DNA from: Platanthera guangdongensis
Taxonomy: Eukaryota > Streptophyta > Magnoliopsida > Asparagales > Orchidaceae
Direction: 5' to 3'
NCBI GenBank assembly: GCA_039583875.1
Contig: CM077157.1
Location: forward strand, 78,182,346-78,246,345
DNA length: 64,000 nucleotides
The translations under genes and the position numbers were made by a program. The notes under the pieces are model-generated. The model saw nothing but the letters and a program-made list of their open reading frames with translations, was not told the origin of the DNA and did no database searches. Of the stretch, positions 57,119 through 64,000 are shown in pieces. Positions within the stretch are counted from its first letter, which is position 1, and every line of letters begins with the position of its first letter.

Positions 57119-57357
57119 AGACCTCGATCGAAAAGTAGCCGTCCACAACCCTGGGTCACCCCCGCGCGGGTTTAGTTTGGGGACAAACTAAGCAGCGGAA
57201 GCAGTGGTGTGCCCATATGGGTGGAATCACATGTAAATTGTCCACTTTCATTAGGCATTGAGTCGATTACCTACTAATGTAGTTCGTTTTGCAGCCCCCA
57301 GCTCAGCCCACCCCACAAGGTGGAGCTCAGCAGACCCCAGATATTGCACCACCTCCC
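57119..57357 (+). other. Leader of the Tekay element
   Basis: The gag frame is open from 57283, but its first in-frame ATG is at 57358. CTACTAAT (57271-57278) followed by TTTTGCAG (57287-57294) looks like a branch point and 3' splice site, so an upstream exon may supply the start. I found no upstream ATG and donor pair that joins in frame. Confidence 0.4.
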
Positions 57358-58473
57358 ATGGTCCCCACACCTTTCCTCCAGTCGGACATGGGGCAGACCC
57401 TTACAGCTATCCTTGAGGCCTTCCGGGCTCAGCAGGCTCCAGCCCAGCAGCCAAACCCAGGGGCCAACTGGATGAGCACCTTCCGAGGACTCTCTCCCCC
57501 ATCATACTTAGGGACAGAGTCGGCAGTACGGACAGAGGAGTGGCTGGATGTTATGTACGAGATGTTGACTGGGATACGATGCCCTTGGGAGGAGAGGGTG
57601 GCCCTGGTGGTATCTTGCTTGGAGTCTCATGCTAAGAGGTGGTGGAAGACGCTGTTGGACACGACTTTTGCTGATAGGGAGATTGCAGAAATCACTTGGG
57701 AAGAATTCAGGGCCACGCTGCTGGAGCACTTTGTTCCTCAGTCGGCCAGGGACGAGTTGGAGGAGCGGTTCTTGCAGCTGAGGCAGGGCACCAGGACGGT
57801 GGTGGAGTACCACCGAGAGTTCGATCATTTGGCCCGATATGCGGGCTCCTATCAGCTGGACGAAGCAGGTTACGTCAAGAGGTTTTATAAGGGCCTAAAA
57901 GAGGAGTTGAGGGAGGCCTTGCTTTTTGTCTCTGACGGGCCCATCTCCCGGATTTTGGAGATGGCGAAGAGGATTGAGGCCGACTGGCACACCACTCGGG
58001 GCCGGAAACGGCAAGCGGAGGACCAGGGCCGGAGGGCCCGAAATGATCAGCGGCGAGGCACCATACCAGAGGGAAGGAGGGCAGAGGAGCAGCCTCGTCA
58101 GGAGTTGAGGCAGGAGCCGAGAGAGCAGGTGGTTTTGGCCCCTCAACCTCTCCGGATCCAGGAGATGCAGAGACCCCGGGGTATGGCGTATCCCCCGCCG
58201 GAGTGCTTCCATTGTCACCAGGTGGGACATCTCCGGAGAGACTGCCCTATGAGGGGGGCACCACCTCCAGCACCACGGGGTGGCCCACCGGCCCAGCATT
58301 TCAGAGGCCGAGGACGCGGCCGAGGATGTGGTTACCAGGGAGGCGACCGCAGGCAGAATGGGGAGCAGATTTACGCTTTGGACTTAGCACAGCCCCGGAA
58401 CCCGGACAGGGTTATTGCAGGTATGAGAGTAATCTTAATTTTGGATTCATTCATTACTCATATTAAGTGTTAA
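57358..58473 (+). CDS. gag: Tekay gag protein
   Basis: Uninterrupted gag frame (open from 57283; first ATG 57358, giving MVPTPFLQSDMGQ). The retrotransposon gag domain spans about 57480-57900, including ESHAKRWWKTLL and FLQLRQGTRTVVEYHREFDHL. An Arg-rich stretch follows (58000-58110), then one CCHC zinc knuckle CFHCHQVGHLRRDC (58204-58245) and a GR-rich tail. Unspliced translation runs on 17 codons into the intron and stops at 58471-58473; splicing at 58420 would instead fuse gag to protease. It packages the element RNA into cytoplasmic particles. The open frame and near-identical LTRs suggest recent activity. Confidence 0.88.
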   Translation: MVPTPFLQSDMGQTLTAILEAFRAQQAPAQQPNPGANWMSTFRGLSPPSYLGTESAVRTEEWLDVMYEMLTGIRCPWEERVALVVSCLESHAKRWWKTLLDTTFADREIAEITWEEFRATLLEHFVPQSARDELEERFLQLRQGTRTVVEYHREFDHLARYAGSYQLDEAGYVKRFYKGLKEELREALLFVSDGPISRILEMAKRIEADWHTTRGRKRQAEDQGRRARNDQRRGTIPEGRRAEEQPRQELRQEPREQVVLAPQPLRIQEMQRPRGMAYPPPECFHCHQVGHLRRDCPMRGAPPPAPRGGPPAQHFRGRGRGRGCGYQGGDRRQNGEQIYALDLAQPRNPDRVIAGMRVILILDSFITHIKC

Positions 58474-58536
58474 TAGAACTACTAAACGACCTAGGTTAGA
58501 AAACCTTACACCAGAGTTTCTTTCAAACTGATTTAG
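58421..58536 (+). other. Probable intron between Tekay gag and protease
   Basis: 116 bp. Donor GCAG|GTATGAG, acceptor GATTTAG|GA, branch-like ACTACTAAAC near 58473-58482 and a pyrimidine stretch TTTCTTTC before the acceptor. It is more AT-rich than both flanks. Removal keeps frame, with VIA then a Gly codon split across the junction and then [10 protein letters not shown]. Retention gives a stop 17 codons in. Confidence 0.7.
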
Positions 58537-61500
58537 GAATGGTGATGGTGTGCGACAAGCCTGCCCATACCCTGTTCGACACGGGGGCATCACACAACTT
58601 TGTGTCGGAGGATTTCGTCAAGGACCTGGATCAGATTCGTTGTTATACGGGACTACCCAGGAGGGTGCGCCTCCCCAATGGGATGGAGATCCAGTCCACA
58701 GAAAAGTGCCTCCTGGAGGTTACCATAGACGGGTTGACACTCGAGGCCCGGCGACGATCCTGAGGATGCCGGACTTCGACCTCGTCTTGGGCATGACATG
58801 GCTTGTCTGGAACCATGCCCAGATTGATTGCCCGGCAAGGAGGGTCGTGCTGAGCCACGGCGATACTTATGCGACATTCGAAGGTACTACACCGGTCTCT
58901 CGTCGCCTGCTTTCATCTATTCAGGCCGTTAAGGCTCATATGCAAGGGGACGAGGTATATCAAGTATTATTCGAGATGACTGAGGAGAAGGACCTGATTG
59001 CTAACATTCCGGTGGTTCGTGACTACGCCGATATTTTTCCGGATAAGCTGCCAGGACTACCTCCGCATAGGGAGAAGGACTTCCAGATTCAGTTGGTACC
59101 AGGGGCTAAGCCGGTATCCAAGGCCCCTTATCGGATGGCCCCAAAGGAGTTGGCGGAGTTTCGGACACAGTTGCAGGAGCTGGTGGAAGCAGGATTTGTT
59201 AGGCCGAGCTCCTCATCATGGGGAGCTCCTATCCTATTCGTGAAGAAGAAGGACGGCACTTTACGCCTATGCATCGACTATCGAGCACTAAACAGGCTGA
59301 CCGTCCGAAATACCTATCCGCTCCCCAGGATAGACGAATTGTTCGATCAGCTGGAGGGAGCCCATTATTTTTCGAAGCTGGACTTGAGGTCAGGCTATTA
59401 CCAGCTACGGATCCAGGAGGAGGATATTCCGAAGACGGCCTTTAGTAGCCGATATGGATTGTATGAGTTCATCGTGATGCCCTTCGGGCTCACGAATGCC
59501 CCGTCGGCGTTTATGAGCCTCATGAACCGGGTCTTCGAGGCTTATTTGGATATGTTCGTCATAGTGTTCATAGACGACATCCTTATCTATTCTAAGACGG
59601 AGGAGGAGCACACACGACATCTGGCACTGACCTTGGAGAGACTGCGGGAGCATCGCCTTTATGCGAAGTTCAGTAAGTGTCAGTTCTGGCTGAAGGAGGT
59701 GGCTTTCTTAGGCCACATTATCAGCGGAGCCGGGCTGGTAGTGGACCCGGCAAAGATTCAAGCTATTTCGGAGTGGCCGCAGCTGAAAACAGCCACTGAC
59801 GTACGGAGTTTTCTAGGACTTGCCGGTTACTATCGGAAGTTCGTGGAGGGATTCTCTCGAATCGCCCTCCCGCTCACATCCTTGACGAAGAAGGAGGCAC
59901 CGTTCGTGTGGACCCCGCAGTGCCAGACAGCTTTCCAGGAGCTGAAGGATCGGCTGACCTCAGCTCCCATTCTTACTCTCCCCTCGGGGAGGGAGGGATT
60001 TCAGGTCTACACCGACGCATCATATCAGGGGATGGGAGCAGTACTGATGCAGAACGGACACGTCATAGCTTATGCTTCCCGCCAGCTGAAGACCCATGAG
60101 AAGAACTACCCAGTGCACGACCTGGAGATGGGAGCAGTTGTATTCGCACTAAAAATATGGAGGCACTACCTTTATGGAGTCCACTATGACATATACTCCG
60201 ATCATAAGAACCTTAAGTACGTGGACACGCAGAAGGAACTAAACATCAGGCAGAGGCGGTGGGTGGAGTTCCTTTCTGACTATCAGTATGAGATGCATTA
60301 CCACCCGGGGAAGGCGAACGTGGTAGCGGATGCACTGAGTAGGAGAGCTGCCACAGCAGGAGCAGAGCCTCAGTTGATGTCTATGGAGCTGCTGCAGAGA
60401 CTAGAGGACATGCACATTACTCTGGTATCGTCTGATGATCCTGAGCTCTATGAGGAGTACTTGGCCGCGATAGGCGCAACCGATGACATCAGAGACCGGG
60501 TCAGAGAGGGACAGAGGCAGGATGCCAAGTTGGAACCCATCTTACAAGCTCTGGAGGCAGGCACTGCAGGAGACTACACACTGAGGGACGACCAGGTGTG
60601 CTTCAGAGGACGGGTGTACATACCTGAGGGAGGCCAGATCCGGGAAGATATTATGACGGAGGCGCACTGCAGCCGGTATTCTGTACACCCGGGATCACAA
60701 AGATGACGGCTGATTTGAAGAAGACGATGTACTGGCCGGGCATGAAGAAGGATGTCTCACACTTCGTGACCCATTGTGAGGCATGACAGCTAGTGAAGGC
60801 GGAGTGCAGGAACCCCGCAGGATTATTGCAGCCACTCCCGGTGCCGGAGTGGAAGTTTGACGACATAGCCATGGACTTCATACATGGGCTTCCCCGGTCT
60901 CGGACAGGGAATGACTCGATCTGGGTAATCGTCGATCGGTTGACCAAGGTGGCTCGATTTATACCGATCAGGAAGGATGATTCAGTAGGAGTACTGGTGC
61001 GGAAGTTTGTGGAACAGTTCATTCGTTATCATGGCGTGCCCAGGACGATAGTGTCGGATCGGGATGGCCGTTTCACCTCCAGGGAGTGGAGATCCGTGCA
61101 AGCTTACTTAGGCACGCGATTGACCTTCAGCACTGCATTCCACCCCCAGACAGACGGGCAGACAGAACGCACCAACCGGACGCTGCAGGACCTCTTGAGG
61201 CTGTGCATCTTGGACCGCGGGGAACCGTGGGAGAAACTCTTACCCCTTGTCGAGTTCTCATATAACAACAGCCACCAGTCCAGCATCAGGATGGCGCCTT
61301 ACGAAGCCTTGTACGGGAGGAGATGCCGGACCCCGCTTTCTTGGGTGCAGAACGAAGATCTGAAAGTGTTGGGGTCAGAGTTTGTTGAAGACACCGAGGC
61401 ACAGGTGAGGCTGATCAGGGACAGGATGCTCGAGGCACAGAGTAGACAGGCTAAGTACTATGATGCCTGGCATCGGCAGGTGGAGTTCCAGGTGGGGGAC

Positions 61501-61944
61501 CAGGGGTTTCTGAAGATCCGGCCCATGCATGGAGTCTCGCGGGTGCGTGGTCGGAGGAAGAAGCTCAGCCCTAGGTACATGGGCCCTTACAGGATCCTGG
61601 AGCGGATCGGACCCCTAGCCTATCGGCTGGAGTTACCACCAGAGCTGGAAGCGCTGCACGACGTCTTCCACATTTCTTCTTTGAGGAGGGCTCTGCTACG
61701 CCCGGAGCAGCAAATTTTGACCACCGAAGGGCCGGTAGCTTCAGACCGGTCGGTTCGTTTGGAGCCTGTGAGGATCGACGACCGAGGAGTGCGGGTCTTG
61801 CGACCCAAGAAGGTCCCACTAGTCAAGGTCCTGTGGAGGAACCACGGCCAGGAGGAGCATACCTGGGAGCCACAGGACCTGATGCGACAAAGATACCACG
61901 AGCTATTCAGTCAGGTATACCTCTCGGATCCTTCAAGATGTTAA
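58537..61944 (+). pseudogene. pol: Tekay pol: protease, RT, RNase H, integrase, chromodomain
   Basis: Protease with LFDTGASH (Asp 58578), RT about 59100-59700 with intact IDD at 59570-59578 (motif FIDDILIYS), RNase H with VYTDASY near 60010 and ADALSRR near 60330. Integrase: HHCC (about 60660-60785), IAMDFIHGLP, VSDRDGRF and QTDGQTERTN (catalytic D, D, E). The C-terminus carries GPYRILERIG and a chromodomain near 61780-61920 (PLVKVLWRNH, EEHTWEP). It is broken by one-base losses near 58748-58756 and near 60697-60701 and by TGA at 60784-60786, where a zinc-finger Cys codon is expected. Otherwise it is remarkably intact, so assembly error is a real alternative for these breaks. Confidence 0.9.
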
Positions 61945-62209
61945 TTTATTTTTCCTGCTTCAAGTATACTAAGGGCTGCTCTAGGCAGATAGAGGCTTAT
62001 CTTTTGTTTATTGGGGGCTTACCCTTGTTTATTGGGATTTTGGTTTGCCGATTGGGCGAAAGGGTCTTAGATCTAAGTTTTCCCGTAGAATCTAATTTAA
62101 CAAACAAGGTGTCATAATGGGATGTTACAAGACTCTTTCCTTCGGTAGTAAGACCCGTAGGCTCAACCTTGATTTCGAGGACGAAATCTTTGTTTTGTTT
62201 ATTGGGATT
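61945..62209 (+). other. 3' untranslated region of the Tekay element
   Basis: Contains TTTGTTTATTGGG at about 62004 and 62198 with a related copy near 62024, and an inverted copy of the LTR start, GGGATGTTACA at 62119-62129. GAGGACGAAATCTTTG, common just before Tekay purine tracts, is at 62177-62192. The usual G-rich purine tract is not present at the LTR edge; only TTATTGGGATT precedes 62210. Confidence 0.7.
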
Positions 62210-64000
62210 TGTAACATCCCATTTCCAACTAGACCCCTAAGAGTGGTTTTGGCCATGACTAGGTCATGACAAACCCTAGATAGCCAGAAATGGGCCAAGA
62301 GATAGGAGGCCAAGGTGAGGATCACCATGGTCTGCTAATAGTAGAATTTTGAACAATGGTTTAGAATGACAATGGGGCTTCACCATGGCCCCAAGACCCT
62401 ACCACAACACCCCTAATACCTTGGAGGCCCATTAGAGCAAAAAGGACCCATTAGGGTCAACCCAAGAGGCCCAGTTGACCAAGGTCAACCCTAGCCCTAA
62501 ATGGGTCAAACTAGCCTACTTAGGGTCAATTGACCTACTCCTAGCCTAGAGGACCCCACCTATTCCCTCCTAACCCTAAAGTGAGGTCAATGGGCCACTA
62601 AGGACACATTGGGGTCAGCCCTAGAGGCCAGGTTGACCCAAGTCAACTCAAGCCCCTAATCTGGTCAAAGTACCCTTACTAAGGGTATGTGACCTCCAAA
62701 GTGCAGGGTAACCCTACATAACCCTACCTAGACCCTAGGGGAAGCCAATGGGTCACCCAGGACCCATAGTGGTCAACCCAATTGGTCATGTTGACCCAAG
62801 TCAACTCTAGCCCTAAAATGGTCAAAGTGCCCTTACCAAGGGACATGTGACCCCCAAGATGCCCAACCAACCCTACGCAAGTCTTCCTAGACCTCAAGGG
62901 AGTCCAATGGGTCACCAAGGACCCATTTGGGTTAACTCAAATGGTCATGTTGACCAAGGTCAACTCTATTCTAGTGTTAGGTCAAATTAGCCTAAATGGG
63001 CTAACCCAAGCTCAAACCCATTTCCCCCACTTGGGCTAACCTCATTTTATTATTAATATGAGTTAGTGGGCTGCCAATAGGCTGGAGGAGAGATTAAATT
63101 CGGCCATGGTGAGTAGGAGAGAGAAAGCTCCATTTTTCTCTTTAATGGAGGAGAGAGAAAGTGAGAAAAGAGGTCATTCATGGCCAAGGGAGATCAAGGG
63201 CCTCTCCAATGATTCCAAAGGCTTAATACATTCCCCTCATCAGTTTTAAGGAGTTTAATAGCCATGTCCAGCCACCCAAGGTGGCTGAATTTATTTCCCC
63301 CAATAGGGAAGAGAGAGAAAGAAGAAAGAGAAGGTCATTCATGGTGGGGAAGGTGAATCACCCCTCCATTCTTCACCAATTAATTAGTATTCATCTCCCC
63401 TATCAGTTTGAGGAGTTTCCAAACGAATTGGGACAAAGGGGAGGTGAATTTCCATGGTTTTCTCCAAAACCGAAATTCAAATTCATGAACATTAATGGAT
63501 TTGAAGCCATGACCCTCCCTCTCCCCAACTCATTTGATGTTTTTAAAAGCTTCCATGGGCCAAGAGAAATCGTTTCCACCCTTCACCTAAAGAAACCGGG
63601 CGGTTTGGTAGTGAAGTTGCAAGCATCGGAAAGCTCCACCACCGGCCATGGGGCACCACCACCACACTCGACGACAAGCTCGGTTAAAGGTCCTCCTCTA
63701 CTCCTTCTTCCGTGGGTAGATCTTAGGAATCGTTTAGGACTAGAATCGGACTCAATTGAGCCGATCCAAGTTTTCATTTTCATGGTTTTTCCAAAAAAAA
63801 AATGGTGGTCGGGTTCGCCGGAAACCACCCCTCCGGCGGCCGTGCCGCCGCCCGGCGATAGCCCCCACCTCAACGAAGGTGGTGGCGGTGGTGGCCGGCC
63901 AGGGAGGTGTCCGTGTGGCCGGGAAATTCTCTTGGAATAAGCTCCAGGTTCGGCCAATCATGGCCCTTGGCTGGAGGAAGAAGATGACCAGGAGCCCCAC
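62210..64000 (+). repeat. 3' LTR of the Tekay element, first 1.8 kb
   Basis: Near-identical copy of 51691-53470, cut by the window end. It contains a 20-base segment at about 63643-63662 that is absent from the 5' LTR. The long frame at 63281-63940 exists only because of one-base differences from the 5' LTR and is not a gene. Confidence 0.95.

Larger units (their letters stand above)
51691..64000 (+). mobile_element. Young Tekay chromovirus, 3' LTR incomplete in window
   Basis: Plus-strand Ty3/gypsy element with a very long 5' LTR (51691-57104), iMet-type primer site, gag, pol with a C-terminal chromodomain, and the first 1791 bp of the 3' LTR. TSD left copy is probably TAACA (51686-51690). 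Domain order and chromodomain place it in Tekay. It interrupts the Tat element. Confidence 0.95.

Noticed and set aside
57216..57294. Upstream exon for Tekay gag using ATG 57217 and donor at 57233
   Set aside because: The joined exon would be 16 bases and out of frame with gag.
63281..63940. 219-codon open frame near the right end
   Set aside because: It exists only in the 3' LTR because of homopolymer length differences from the 5' LTR.
1..64000. A host protein-coding gene
   Set aside because: Every conserved coding stretch found belongs to a transposable element; the remaining spacers are short and lack conserved frames.

Overview
This is plant nuclear DNA made almost entirely of retrotransposons nested inside one another. 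No host gene was recognised. The repeat classes (CRM-like and Tekay chromoviruses, Athila/Tat-type Ty3/gypsy, SIRE-type and other Ty1/copia, L1-type LINE, hAT, PIF/Harbinger) point to a flowering plant with a large repetitive genome. The CRM-like copy hints at pericentromeric heterochromatin. The species cannot be read from the sequence.

Layout. Two old host elements organise the window. Block A (1-25732) is a plus-strand SIRE-type copia element whose 5' part lies left of the window. Its gag was interrupted by a CRM-like gypsy element (visible 1732-8818). That element's 5' LTR was in turn interrupted by a minus-strand Athila/Tat-type element (1-1731). The SIRE integrase was split by a minus-strand copia element (10138-18301, TSD TTTTC). 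SIRE then resumes with integrase end, RT, RNase H (18302-20576), an env-like region (21242-23594) and its 3' LTR (23817-25732). Between the blocks (25733-30075) lie an antisense SIRE LTR fragment, a LINE fragment, a hAT fragment and a small MITE. Block B (30076 to beyond 64000) is a minus-strand Tat-lineage gypsy element with its 3' LTR at 30076-30730, an antisense (plus-strand) extra gene, a 200-bp tandem array and decayed integrase/RNase H/RT. It was interrupted by a gag-protease-only element (32916-38856), by a minus-strand copia element (43509-50774) that itself holds a perfect solo LTR (45577-47882), and by a young plus-strand Tekay chromovirus (51691 to past the end).

How the parts work. 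Each complete element has LTRs carrying the promoter, a tRNA-primed start site, gag and pol (protease, reverse transcriptase, RNase H, integrase). Almost all coding regions are broken by stops or frameshifts. The Tekay copy is closest to intact: its 5' LTR and the visible third of its 3' LTR differ by only 7 substitutions in about 1.79 kb, and its gag and pol appear to be separated by a 116-bp spliceosomal intron.

Most unusual signal. At least five unrelated LTR families here carry a dense array of one short, family-specific palindrome in the U3, where a promoter is recognisable just upstream of it: GCACGACC/GGTCGTGC, CGATCGGCGAGAATC, TACTCGAGTA, GACACGGGCGTGTC, and GTTGAC/GTCAAC. In the SIRE element the TACTCGAGTA array occurs a second time, between pol and the env-like region. 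In both places the array is followed by a TATATAAA box at nearly the same distance (124 and 125 bp), which suggests a private internal promoter for the env-like gene.
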